Source of the DNA: Cytobacillus oceanisediminis 2691
Lineage (GTDB): Bacteria > Bacillota > Bacilli > Bacillales > Cytobacillaceae
Length of the DNA: 64,000 nucleotides
Assembly: GCF_000294775.2 (NCBI RefSeq)
Contig: NZ_CP015506.1
Span: 2,207,501-2,271,500 of the forward strand
Reading direction: 5' to 3'
Shown here: positions 45,914 to 55,168 of the stretch, piece after piece
How the letters are laid out: the number at the start of each line of letters is the position of its first letter
Position numbering within the stretch: the first letter of the stretch is position 1
The notes under the pieces: model-generated
What the model saw: the letters and a program-made list of their open reading frames with translations, nothing else
Told to the model about the DNA's origin: nothing
Database searches by the model: none
Translations under genes and position numbers: made by a program

Positions 45914-45980
45914 GCTGAGTTGATTGGAGCTGAGGTCACTTGACTCCAGCAGGAGGCTTACGTCCTCCCCGCTGATTTCA
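45914..45980 (+). repeat. Dispersed intergenic repeat, copy 2 (degenerate)
   Basis: GCTGAGTTGATT, then ACTTGACTCC, CAGGAGGCTTACG and CTCCCCGCTGATTTC. It parallels the copy at 9878-9982 but is shorter. Confidence 0.5.
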
Positions 45981-46048
45981 AAACCAAAAACAACAATCTA
46001 TGAGAAAAGACCATTTTATTAACAATAACCCTATTCCAGGAGGCTATC

Positions 46049-46810
46049 ATGAATAGATATTCTGTTAATCTTTCAACCGTTTTTACAGAAGTTCCTTTTT
46101 TGGAGCGGTTTAAAAAAGCCCGTGAAGCTGGTTTTGTTTATGTGGAGTGCCAGTTTCCATATACATTTACAATAGAAGAAATCAAAGCAGAGCTTAAGCA
46201 AAATCAGTTATCGATGGACTTAATTAACCTGCCGCCAGGTCAATGGGAAAAAGGGGACCGTGGCCTGGCAGCAGACCCCGTACGTATAGAGGAATTTAGA
46301 AAATCAGTTGAAAGGGGGATCCGTTATGCAAATGGCCTTGGAGTTAAAAAGATACATTGTATGGCGGGGATACACCCAGACAATAATCTGGAAGTATTTA
46401 TAGAAAATCTCCTTTATGCGGGCACTGCAATGTCTAGGCATGAGATAACCCTATTAATTGAGCCTATCAACCCATTCGACATGCCTGGCTATTTCTTAAA
46501 TGATATCCATCAGGCATCAGACATAATCCATCGTGTCGCTTTGCCGAATGTGAAGCTTCAATTCGACTTTTACCATATTGAAAGAATTTATGGCCATTCT
46601 CTTTCCATGTATCAAAAATACGCTGAGCTGGTTTCGCATGTGCAAATTGCTGACCATCCGGGCAGACAGCAGCCAGGGACAGGTGAAATGAATTATACCG
46701 ATATTCTTCAATATTTGAGTAAACACTATCGAGGCTTAATTGGTCTTGAATATAATCCGCAAGGCAGAAGTGAAGAGAGTTTTGCCTGGCAGAAAGGGGT
46801 GATATCATGA
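46049..46810 (+). CDS. Hydroxypyruvate isomerase-like TIM-barrel protein
   Basis: A 253-residue sugar-phosphate isomerase/epimerase-type barrel (AP-endonuclease 2 fold). Recognisable elements are LIEPINPFDMPGYFL, LQFDFYHIERIYG and HVQIADHPGRQQPGTGE, matching Hyi. It would interconvert hydroxypyruvate and tartronate semialdehyde. It overlaps the following reductase gene by ATGA, which supports that role. Confidence 0.88.
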   Translation: MNRYSVNLSTVFTEVPFLERFKKAREAGFVYVECQFPYTFTIEEIKAELKQNQLSMDLINLPPGQWEKGDRGLAADPVRIEEFRKSVERGIRYANGLGVKKIHCMAGIHPDNNLEVFIENLLYAGTAMSRHEITLLIEPINPFDMPGYFLNDIHQASDIIHRVALPNVKLQFDFYHIERIYGHSLSMYQKYAELVSHVQIADHPGRQQPGTGEMNYTDILQYLSKHYRGLIGLEYNPQGRSEESFAWQKGVIS

Positions 46811-47700
46811 AGATTGGATTTATTGGAACAGGAGTAATGGGCTCGCGGATGGCCAAGCGCCTCCTGGGCAATGGCTTTCACGTCATCGTTCATAATCGGA
46901 CAATTGAAAAAGCACAGCCCCTTATTGATCTGGGTGCCTTTTATTCGGAAACGATCAGCAATCTGGCCAGCCAATGTCAAGTCGTGTGTACCTGTCTTTC
47001 TATGCCAGACGATGTGCTGAACGTCTATACAGGTAAAGAGGGGATCATTCAAAGTGCCAAGCCTGGAACGATATGCGTTGACTTCACATCGGTAGGGGCA
47101 GACACGAGTAAAACTATCTTTGAGATGACAGATGCAAAAAAGATCAGTTATCTGGATTGTCCGGTTAGCGGAGGTCCTGAAGGAGCAGAAAGCGGGACAT
47201 TAACGATCATGGCAGGCGGCGGAAAAGTGGCTTTTCAAAAAGTTAAGCCGGTACTGGAGATGCTCGGTGACACCATAGAATATCTGGGACCTTCGGGTTC
47301 AGGCAGCATTGCCAAGCTGATTAATCAGTATCTTGTTGCTGTTCACTCTCTGGCTGCATCAGAGGCAATGGTAGCCGGATCTGCTTATGGGCTGGATTCC
47401 GAACAGCTCTTAAAAGTGCTGAAGACAAGCTATGGCGACAGCAGAATCCTGCGCAGGCATATGGAACAATACGTATTCGATCGCCACTTCACACCAGGAG
47501 GAGCTGTGAAATATGTCCACAAGGATGTCCGGCTTGCCAACCAGCTTTTACAGGAAGCCGGCTTAAACCAATTTACCGGGCAACTGGCTGAAAAAGCATT
47601 CCAGACAGCCGCTGAGCAAGGCCATGGCGATCAGGATATGTCGGCAGTCATTAAGCCTCTTGAGGAAGAGGCCGGAATTATGGTGAAGAGGAAGAAGTAA
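46807..47700 (+). CDS. Tartronate semialdehyde reductase-like (3-hydroxyisobutyrate dehydrogenase family)
   Basis: A 297-residue beta-hydroxyacid dehydrogenase: IGFIGTGVMGSRMA (NAD(P) site), CPVSGGPEGAESGTL (substrate site) and the catalytic Lys in GSGSIAKLINQYL. Coupled to an Hyi-like gene, it most likely reduces tartronate semialdehyde to glycerate. Confidence 0.88.
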   Translation: MKIGFIGTGVMGSRMAKRLLGNGFHVIVHNRTIEKAQPLIDLGAFYSETISNLASQCQVVCTCLSMPDDVLNVYTGKEGIIQSAKPGTICVDFTSVGADTSKTIFEMTDAKKISYLDCPVSGGPEGAESGTLTIMAGGGKVAFQKVKPVLEMLGDTIEYLGPSGSGSIAKLINQYLVAVHSLAASEAMVAGSAYGLDSEQLLKVLKTSYGDSRILRRHMEQYVFDRHFTPGGAVKYVHKDVRLANQLLQEAGLNQFTGQLAEKAFQTAAEQGHGDQDMSAVIKPLEEEAGIMVKRKK

Positions 47701-47949
47701 TCAGCGGAGACAGGAAGGCTCAGTTACTTCATTTGGTATGTATAGCAGAAAGCCGGTGTAAGCAAACTGACCGATATAATTTAAATGCTGGGTTAAACCA
47801 AAATTCAGGCAGATAAAAACCAATGATAAAAACCGAACTTTCCGGAAAACCTTCTTCCGGTCTTCTCTAAAGGAGCTATTCCTATTAAAATATCAGTATT
47901 TTCTGCTATAATGATAATCTGAAATAATAGAGAAACCGGGAGAGCAGCA

Positions 47950-48624
47950 ATGAAACGCAAAAAAAGCAAAAAGCGTACAAAACGCAGATCAAATGTAGCA
48001 TTCCTGTTATTTTTTTTGGTTCTGATTTTTGTCTTATTTGATCAATTCAAGCAGCTTAATATTAAGGAAACAGCGGTATCCTTACTGCCTAATACGGTGT
48101 CAAGGGATGTTCAGAATTATACGCCGATCCTTCAGAAGGAATTGAAGGAAGTTAACCTTGAAGAATATACTCTCGTATTAGCCGCGATCATGCAGCAGGA
48201 AAGCAAAGGGAAGGGCGGGGACCCGATGCAGGCTTCGGAATCAGCTGGATTGCCCCCGAATTCCATTCAGGATCCGGAACAAAGCATTAAGCAGGGTGTT
48301 AAACACTTTCAGAAAGCACTAAATTATGGCAGTCAGAAAAATGTAGACTTTCCTGCCGTTATCCAGGCCTACAATATGGGAATCGGATATATTGACTTTG
48401 TTGCAGATCAGGGCGGAAAACACAGTGAAGAAATCGCGAAAGAATTCTCACTCAAACAGGCCGAAAAAAATCCGGAAATTTATAATTGCGGAGGCGACAA
48501 GAATAATTTCCGCTATCCATACTGTTATGGGGATTTTACTTATACAACAAAGGTAACCGAAAATATTGAGATACTTACAGCAAGTGACACAGGAAAATCC
48601 GGAGAATTTAAATCAGTATGGTAA
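47950..48624 (+). CDS. Membrane-anchored lysozyme-like protein
   Basis: A 224-residue protein. A very basic N-terminus and one membrane helix (residues 17-33) are followed by a lysozyme-like transglycosylase domain of the CwlT N-terminal type. The catalytic Glu lies in IMQQESKGKGGDPMQASES, and QAYNMGIGYID follows. It would cut peptidoglycan glycan strands outside the membrane. GGGAGAG precedes the ATG. It has its own terminator. Confidence 0.85.
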   Translation: MKRKKSKKRTKRRSNVAFLLFFLVLIFVLFDQFKQLNIKETAVSLLPNTVSRDVQNYTPILQKELKEVNLEEYTLVLAAIMQQESKGKGGDPMQASESAGLPPNSIQDPEQSIKQGVKHFQKALNYGSQKNVDFPAVIQAYNMGIGYIDFVADQGGKHSEEIAKEFSLKQAEKNPEIYNCGGDKNNFRYPYCYGDFTYTTKVTENIEILTASDTGKSGEFKSVW

Positions 48625-48651
48625 AAAACATAATAATATTATGGTAAACTA

Positions 48652-48687
48652 AAACCGCACTTAGCTAATAAGTGCGGTTTGTTTTTT
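48652..48687 (+). terminator. Terminator of the lysozyme-like gene
   Basis: AAACCGCACTT/AAGTGCGGTTT hairpin followed by GTTTTTT. It overlaps the 3' end of the convergent pseudogene. Confidence 0.85.
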
Positions 48688-49953
48688 CAGTGTCTGCTTT
48701 TGCTCATATACATCCACAATCTCGAGGCATTGACCTTTCAAATCGAAAATAAAATCTTCATTTATAAAATTCATTTTGAAAAATACTTTGTCATCTGCAA
48801 TGGTAATGGGTTTTACTTCATATTTATATAACGCCCCATATTTTTTTGGCATAGTCACAAATAGTTTATTTTCCCCCCCAATGGACCGCAGCATATAATT
48901 CATGCGCCCGGTATTCTCCTGTCAGCATTCTCCAGGGAACGGGATCGTTTGAGTATGCTAACCTTTGAGGCATTCGCACCTTTTCTTTTAAAGTGATGCG
49001 GTATAGATCCTCACAGATTTTGTCTGCTGGAGTGATATTCATATTACTCAAGATGACGATAGTCAGATCCTCTTTAAAGTTCATTAACAGTTCATTTGTA
49101 AAGCCATTAATATCCCCAGAGTGTCTCGCTGTCCCTTGTTCGCCGTTAATAAACCAGCCATACCCATAGCCTCCAGGGTTGGCAGTGAACATTTTTGATG
49201 TCATACATTTGTTTAGCAGCAAACCATTCTGCAAAGCTTCTGTACATTTAAATAAATCCTCTGCAGTGCTGTACATTCCATATGCTCCCTGAGGGATGCT
49301 CATAGCGACATACTCTGGGTGAATGGCCTCTTCCCAGACCGAATGACCGGAAGCCAAGTCCGTTACAATCTTACGGCCATTATCAATTCCTGTATTTTTT
49401 AATTGAAGAGGTTTAAAAATATTCTCCAGGAGGAATTGTTCATAGGGTAAATCTGAAACTTTTTCAATTAAAGCAGTTAGCAGTAAATATCCTGCATTGC
49501 TGTATTGCATGTCCTTACCGGGCTGAAATTGCAGAGGCTTCCTCTTAATCCAATTGATGGATTTTTCCAGACTGGAGGGCAGACGCATGAATTTTTCCCA
49601 GTATTCAGGAGAAAAGGTAAAATCGGCTACGCCTGATGAATGACTTAATAAGTGCTGAATGGTCACACCTTTTTCAGCAGGAAAATCATTAATATAAGTA
49701 TGAATCATATCAAACAGATTCAGCTTCTTTTGCTGGTGAAGCAGAAGAGTAGCTGCTGCCGTAAATGAATTTGTCAAAGACCCAATGCGGAATTTGGTAA
49801 TAGGAGTGTTTTCAATGGCATATTGATAGCTTGATAGTCCATATCCTTCATTCAGGATGACTTTGACTTTATGGGAGGCAAAAACACATCCATTAAAATA
49901 ATTGCCCTCAGCAAGAATGTCCATATACTCGTTATTTGCTGTTTTTGGTCCAT
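48661..49953 (-). pseudogene. Serine hydrolase (beta-lactamase class C-like), degenerate
   Basis: A penicillin-binding-like hydrolase of about 430 residues. The main frame carries FRIGSLTNSFTA, YSNAGYLLL and HSGDING. The catalytic SxxK is SLTN: the Lys is Asn. The frame stops early at 48866. Removing one G from the G6 run at 48876-48881 joins it to a second frame (ENKLFVTMPKKYGALYKYEV) ending at 48661. At the 5' end, ATG 49953 with AAAGGCGG upstream gives MDQK and would join the main frame only if one A is added to an A5 run. Two homopolymer indels plus a lost catalytic residue argue for a decayed gene. Confidence 0.8.
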
Positions 49954-50372
49954 AGGAATTTCCGCCTTTATGTATAATTCGTTTACATTCTTCATATATA
50001 TTGGCTGTTGTCTGATTTTTCTCCTTCCTTGAAAAATTAGATTTATAAGTTTTTACATAAAAAGTGAAACCAAATGGCATTTCATTCGTCTATATAGACG
50101 TGCAGCATTTATTAATGGGCAACACCCAGCTTAGGCTGTGAACTGCACTTACTCTGTTTAATAGTCATAAAAAGAGCATTTAATCTGGACATGCTTGACA
50201 TTTTATTAAATGCGAGTATAGTTATATTCTTGTGCAGTGCTTTTTTGGATGTTCATAGATTCTTAATATTTATCAGGTAAACTAATAATTATTGGGCTGA
50301 TTGCCAACATAAGATTTTTAAATTACTAGCAAAGTATGTTAGAATAAAGTGCTAGAAGGCAGGTGTATGATT
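49954..50372. other. Intergenic region between divergent genes
   Basis: About 420 bases with no convincing gene. The reading frame extending the hydrolase to 50080 has no ribosome site or family similarity. Confidence 0.5.
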
Positions 50373-52370
50373 TTGAATACTTTACTTCATAAAAGTCAGG
50401 ATATATTAAATAAATATATTGGCTTTTTCTTTTTAGCAGTATTTCTGCTCTGGATGAAAACGTATATTACTCAAATGACACAATTTAACTTAGGCATTGA
50501 AAGTGCCTTGCAGCATTTCCTTTTATTCATCAACCCGCTGGGGTCTTCATTGCTGTTTTTAGGAATTGCATTCTTTTTCAAAGGCAGAAGAAAATATATC
50601 GCCTTGATGGTAATGTATTTCTTGCTATCGTTCCTGCTGTTTGCGAACGCAGTGTACTATCGTTTTTTTAATGATTTTATTACATTGCCGACTTTGACGC
50701 AGACACAGAACTTTGGTGACGTCAGCGGAAGCATCAGCTCATTATTACAGCCGACTGATATCTTTTTCTTCCTTGATTTCATCGTGCTTGCCGGCTTGCT
50801 TGTATTTAAAGTTGTAAAAGTGGAAACAAAGGATTTGACGCGCCGCAGATCAGCAGCATTAATTTATGCTTCTCTGGCCATTTCATTTGCAAACCTGGGA
50901 TTGGCTGAAACAGACCGCCCTGAACTTTTGACAAGAGGTTTTGACCGCAATTACATTGTTAAGTATTTAGGCATGTACAATTATACGATTTATGATGCAG
51001 TACAAAGCACGAAGGCATCCGCGCAAAGAGTTATGGCGGATAGCAGTGATACAACCGAAGTCATCAACTTTACAAAATCGAATTATGCTGAACCGAACCC
51101 GAAGTACTTCGGAAAAGCGGAAGGCATGAATGTGATCTACCTTCACCTTGAATCCATTCAGACATTCTTGATGAACTATGAACTGCACGGTGAAGAAGTA
51201 ACACCATTTTTGAACTCACTGATTGAAGAAGAAAATACAACGTATTTTGATAACTTCTTCCATCAGACTGCACAAGGGAAAACAGCTGATGCTGAGTTTA
51301 TCCTTGAAAACTCCCTATATGGATTGCCGCAGGGTTCTGCCTTTACAACAAAGGGCATGAATACCTACAATGCAGCACCAGCAATTCTGAAGGATAAAGG
51401 CTATACTTCTGCAGTTTTTCACGGTAACTCGGGAAGTTTCTGGAACCGTAACGAAATTTACAAATCCTTTGGCTATGACAACTTTTTCGATGCAGGATAT
51501 TATGATTTAAAACCAGAAAACATGGCTGACTATGGTCTAATGGATAAGCCGTTCTTTGAACAATCCATGCCGTATCTTAAGTCACTTAAACAGCCGTTCT
51601 ATTCTAAATTCATTACTGTGTCCCATCACTATCCTTATCATATGGATCAGGAACTGGCGACAATTGAGCCTCATACTACTGGTGACAAATCAGTGGATAA
51701 TTACTTCCAGACAGCCCGCTATGCTGATGAAGCACTTAAACAGTTCTTTGAGCAGCTTAAAGCTTCCGGCCTGTATGAGAACTCAGTGATTGTCATGTAT
51801 GGTGACCATTATGGTATTTCCAAGAACCATAATAAAGCAATGGAACAAGTGCTAGGCAAGGAAATTTCAGCGTTCGATAGTGCCGGTCTGCAGCGTGTGC
51901 CTCTATTCATCCGCGTACCTGGCATGGAAGGCGGGGTAAACCATGAATTTGGCGGTCAGATCGACTTGATGCCAACATTGATGCACTTGCTTGGCATTGA
52001 TACTAAACAGTATCTGCAATTCGGTACAGACTTATTATCAGAACAGCATGATGATCTTGTTCCTTTCCGTAACGGAGATTTCATGAGTCCAACCATTTCA
52101 TCTGTTGACGGAAAGTTCTATGACTCAACAACTGGTGAACTGCTGGATGAAAGCCGTTTTGAAGAAGCGAAAAAACTTCAGGAAAGTGCCGAGCAGAAAT
52201 TGGCGCTATCTGATAAAGTCGTAAACGGAGATCTTCTCCGCTTCTACACACCGGAAAACTTCGAACCGGTTGATCGTTCAAAGTACGATTACAAAGCAGA
52301 AAGCAATGGGGTCAACAAGAAGAACGAAGTAACTGAAGAAATGGCTGAAGAAGAGCCAGCTGATAAATAA
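50373..52370 (+). CDS. ltaS: Lipoteichoic acid synthase (LtaS family)
   Basis: A 665-residue polytopic enzyme that polymerises glycerol phosphate from phosphatidylglycerol. Five N-terminal helices (to about residue 180) are followed by a KASAQ signal-peptidase-like site and the extracellular sulfatase-fold domain. The nucleophile Thr lies in QGKTADAEF, with FHGNSGSFWNR and MYGDHYG as metal-site motifs. TTG 50373 is seven bases from AGGTG; the ATG at 50367 is almost on it. Bacilli carry several LtaS paralogues (LtaS, YfnI, YqgS), so the symbol is family-level. Confidence 0.92.
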   Translation: MNTLLHKSQDILNKYIGFFFLAVFLLWMKTYITQMTQFNLGIESALQHFLLFINPLGSSLLFLGIAFFFKGRRKYIALMVMYFLLSFLLFANAVYYRFFNDFITLPTLTQTQNFGDVSGSISSLLQPTDIFFFLDFIVLAGLLVFKVVKVETKDLTRRRSAALIYASLAISFANLGLAETDRPELLTRGFDRNYIVKYLGMYNYTIYDAVQSTKASAQRVMADSSDTTEVINFTKSNYAEPNPKYFGKAEGMNVIYLHLESIQTFLMNYELHGEEVTPFLNSLIEEENTTYFDNFFHQTAQGKTADAEFILENSLYGLPQGSAFTTKGMNTYNAAPAILKDKGYTSAVFHGNSGSFWNRNEIYKSFGYDNFFDAGYYDLKPENMADYGLMDKPFFEQSMPYLKSLKQPFYSKFITVSHHYPYHMDQELATIEPHTTGDKSVDNYFQTARYADEALKQFFEQLKASGLYENSVIVMYGDHYGISKNHNKAMEQVLGKEISAFDSAGLQRVPLFIRVPGMEGGVNHEFGGQIDLMPTLMHLLGIDTKQYLQFGTDLLSEQHDDLVPFRNGDFMSPTISSVDGKFYDSTTGELLDESRFEEAKKLQESAEQKLALSDKVVNGDLLRFYTPENFEPVDRSKYDYKAESNGVNKKNEVTEEMAEEEPADK

Positions 52371-52376
52371 TTCAAA

Positions 52377-52414
52377 AACTGTCTGCGGGAAATCCTGCGG
52401 GCAGTTTTTTTTGC
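52377..52414 (+). terminator. Terminator of ltaS
   Basis: AAACTGTCTGC/GCGGGCAGTTT hairpin and eight Ts. Confidence 0.85.
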
Positions 52415-52636
52415 TGGATAACTCCTCTATTCGAAAATAAATAAGTCACATACCAAACTAAATACTTTTATAAAGCAGGTAAAATCAAATAAACAAAAGT
52501 AAGGGTGTTTACTTTGATTCAGTGTGGAATACCATTATGCATTAGCTAAATCTGGTTCAAGCCTAATATTATGTGATAAATAAACATTCAACCTTTATAA
52601 TTAAAAATAAAAAGATACATTTCTAGGGGGATTAAG

Positions 52637-53437
52637 ATGAGGAAGCTTGCTGGCAAAAGGATTGCACTTTTAGGTTCTCGGAAAATAGAAGAAATTGGCA
52701 AATTGGTGGAGAATCAGGGAGGGATTGCCTTCAGCAGGCCAGCCCAGGGGACAACACTGCTCAAAGACGATAAACTCCAGGATCATGTAAGACTGCTAAT
52801 AAAGGAAAGCTTTGAATGGATTATTTTTACTACCGGAATCGGGGTCGAAACCATATATCAAACGGCTCTTGATATGAATGAGGGTGACGCCCTAATCAAC
52901 AGCCTGCAAAAAGCAAATATTGCAGCAAGGGGTTATAAAACCGTTAATACTCTGAAAAAACTTGATATCACACCTTCAGTGCGGGATGATGACGGAAGTA
53001 CGGCAGGCTTAATCCGAGAGTTCTCAGCTCATTCCCTAACAGGCCGGAAAGTAGCCCTGCAGCTTCACGGGGACCCGGCACCACGCCTTAAACAGTGGCT
53101 GGAAGATAACCATGCGGACTATGAAGAAATACTGCCATATACCCATATTCCTCCTGATGAAAATGTAATGAATCAGCTGCTGTCCGAGCTCCTTGACGGA
53201 AAGCTTGATTCAGTATTTTTCACCAGCACACCTCAAGTAAGGAATTTATTCACCTTCGCCCGGAAAAAGAAGGCAGATACGCAATTGAAAAGTTGTCTAT
53301 CAGAACAGGTTGTGGCTTTATCAGTTGGAAAAGTAACTGCACAAGCTTTACATGAAGAAGGAATTGAAAGAGTCATTTTTCCGGAAGCCGAGAGGATCGG
53401 GAGTGCGGTTATTGAATTAGCCCGTTTTTATAATTAA
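52637..53437 (+). CDS. Uroporphyrinogen-III synthase (HemD) family protein
   Basis: A 266-residue two-lobed protein. Features include IALLGSRKIEEIGKLVENQGG, WIIFTTGIGVETIY and VFFTSTPQVRNLFTFA, then VVALSVGKVTAQALHEEGI. HemD closes hydroxymethylbilane to uroporphyrinogen III. This copy lies away from a hem operon, so it may be a stand-alone HemD-like protein of other function. GGGGG precedes the ATG. Confidence 0.82.
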   Translation: MRKLAGKRIALLGSRKIEEIGKLVENQGGIAFSRPAQGTTLLKDDKLQDHVRLLIKESFEWIIFTTGIGVETIYQTALDMNEGDALINSLQKANIAARGYKTVNTLKKLDITPSVRDDDGSTAGLIREFSAHSLTGRKVALQLHGDPAPRLKQWLEDNHADYEEILPYTHIPPDENVMNQLLSELLDGKLDSVFFTSTPQVRNLFTFARKKKADTQLKSCLSEQVVALSVGKVTAQALHEEGIERVIFPEAERIGSAVIELARFYN

Positions 53438-53500
53438 GAAGTCATTTAAGGACTAATTTGTAAAAATAAATAAGCTTCTAGAGCGCAGAATATACTCTTG

Positions 53501-53529
53501 AAAGGGGCCCCTTTAGGCTCCTTTTTAAT
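53501..53529 (+). terminator. Terminator of the HemD-like gene
   Basis: AAAGGGGCC/GGCTCCTTT hairpin (one G-U) followed by a T-rich tail. Confidence 0.7.
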
Positions 53530-53605
53530 TAATTCATGGATATACTAATTTCAAAAAATCATAAAAAATATATTGAAAATGCATACAAGGGATGATAATG
53601 TTACA

Positions 53606-53620
53606 ACGTAAACGTTTTCG
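53606..53620. promoter_or_regulatory. LacI-type operator upstream of the lacI-family gene
   Basis: ACGTAAACGTTTTCG, a near copy of the palindrome at 54686. It suggests autoregulation. Confidence 0.5.
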
Positions 53621-53657
53621 CACCAAAAATAATACATCAATTTTAAGCAGGTGGGAT

Positions 53658-54668
53658 ATGACTAATACCATCAAAGATGTTGCCAAAAAAGCAAATGTCT
53701 CCATTGCAACCGTTTCCAGGATTTTGAATGACCAGGGAGGCTATTCGGAAAAAACAAAATTCAAGGTTCTTAAAGTGATTGAAGAGCTGGGATACCAGCC
53801 AAACGCAGTGGCAAGAGGATTAATTAACAAAAGAACACATACGATTGGGGTGCTTTTCCCGAAGCTTTCCAGTTCTCTGGTTACCGATCTGCTGGATGGC
53901 ATTGAAAAGGCTGCAAATGACAATGGTTCCAGTGTGATCGTCTGCCATACAGAATCAAATGGCGAAAAAACGATGAAATATCTCCAGCTGCTTATCGAAA
54001 AAAGGGTAGACGGGATAATTTTTGCAAGTGAAATATTAAAAGAAGAGTATTATCAATTTGTAGCTAAAACCAAGATGCCGATTATTTTGCTTTCAACCGA
54101 GTCCTATGCGTACCCTGTGCCTTTTGTAAAGGTCAACGATTTTCATGCAGCATATGCTGCAGCCAAGTATTTAATCGGCAAGGGGCATACCAAAATTGGA
54201 ATGATAAGCGGAAAAAAGGATGATATCATCGCGGGGATTCCGAGGATTGAAGGCTTTAAGAAAGCTCTTTCAGATCATGGCATATCGCTGGGTTCCGAAA
54301 ATGTTGTGTTCAGCAGGGGATTTGCATTTCCTGATGGGATCGAGGGCTTGAAAAAGCTAATCGGGCAGTTCCCGGATGTTACAGCGATATTTGCAGCAAG
54401 TGATGAAATGGCTATCGGGGCCTTATCAGCAGCTTATCAATTAGGAATTAAGGTCCCGGATGAGATATCTGTTATGGGGTACGATAATTTAAACCTTGCT
54501 GAGATGTCCATTCCGCCGCTGACAACAGTGGGACAGCCTCTCGCAAAAATGGGTGAGGCTGCCGCAGAAATGCTCTTTACCATAATGGAAACTGGCGAAA
54601 TTCCGGAAAGCCGGATTATGCCGCATAGAATCATTGAAAGAATGAGTGTGAAAGAGAGGAAAAAATAA
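53658..54668 (+). CDS. LacI-family regulator (MalR-like)
   Basis: A 336-residue repressor with the HTH at residues 1-50 (TIKDVAKKANVSIATVSRIL) and a periplasmic-binding-like effector domain. The ATG at 53658 follows GGTGGG; a longer frame upstream runs over the operator. By position it governs the maltose/isomaltose genes of which only malL is intact. A perfect operator follows its stop codon. Confidence 0.9.
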   Translation: MTNTIKDVAKKANVSIATVSRILNDQGGYSEKTKFKVLKVIEELGYQPNAVARGLINKRTHTIGVLFPKLSSSLVTDLLDGIEKAANDNGSSVIVCHTESNGEKTMKYLQLLIEKRVDGIIFASEILKEEYYQFVAKTKMPIILLSTESYAYPVPFVKVNDFHAAYAAAKYLIGKGHTKIGMISGKKDDIIAGIPRIEGFKKALSDHGISLGSENVVFSRGFAFPDGIEGLKKLIGQFPDVTAIFAASDEMAIGALSAAYQLGIKVPDEISVMGYDNLNLAEMSIPPLTTVGQPLAKMGEAAAEMLFTIMETGEIPESRIMPHRIIERMSVKERKK

Positions 54669-54685
54669 CTCTCTTTTTCTCGGCT

Positions 54686-54709
54686 TAATTACGTAAACGT
54701 TTACGTAAT
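54686..54709. promoter_or_regulatory. Perfect 24-bp LacI-family operator
   Basis: AATTACGTAAAC and its exact reverse complement form an uninterrupted palindrome just after the lacI-family gene. It would have controlled the now broken permease gene and malL. Confidence 0.75.
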
Positions 54710-54744
54710 TGAGAGCTAAATAACAAATAACAAATTTAAATTCA

Positions 54745-55096
54745 ATGTCCATTCCTTTCCCGATCTTCATTCAGCAGCTTGTCATGCAAACGAGTGCCTG
54801 GGGTATGGATGAGCTGCTTGGATTGATCATTTTGTATATCGCTTTCAATCTTTCCGATATTATTTTTATCTATATTGGCTATATTCGTGCTATTCCTGAA
54901 TGCAACGGTGGCAATCATCACAAGTCTTGGTGCATGGAATGACTACATGCTGCACCTCGTTTTGATCAGCGACCGGAAAATGGCCACACTGCCGCTACTC
55001 CTGTATATTTTCCAAGGCCCATTTCAGCACAGATCTTTCATCTGCGTCCTGCTTAATGGCACTTGCACTATGATTATTATGTATACCTTTGCCTAG
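54745..55096 (+). pseudogene. Remnant of a MalG-type ABC sugar permease
   Basis: Two frames carry permease pieces. LGLIILYIAFNLSDIIFIYI and a following IPE lie in one. FLNATVAIITSLGAWNDYML and TLPLLLYIFQGPF lie in the other. The EAA loop between them is missing and the frame changes near 54900. The N-terminal third is also absent. This is the wreck of the distal permease of a maltodextrin importer; the binding protein and first permease are gone. The rest of this 500-base gap holds only the operator. Confidence 0.8.
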
Positions 55097-55168
55097 AAAT
55101 GGATTATAAGCGATGTAATGAAAGGTTTTATAAAATAAATATTATTCTTAGATCGGAGTTGTAATAAA

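Noticed and set aside
49954..50080. N-terminal extension of the serine hydrolase frame to 50080
   Set aside because: No ribosome site and no similarity to the family N-terminus. The likely original start is ATG 49953 in a shifted frame.
54745..54942. 65-aa frame as an intact small gene
   Set aside because: Its sequence and the next frame together match a sugar ABC permease, so it is a pseudogene fragment.
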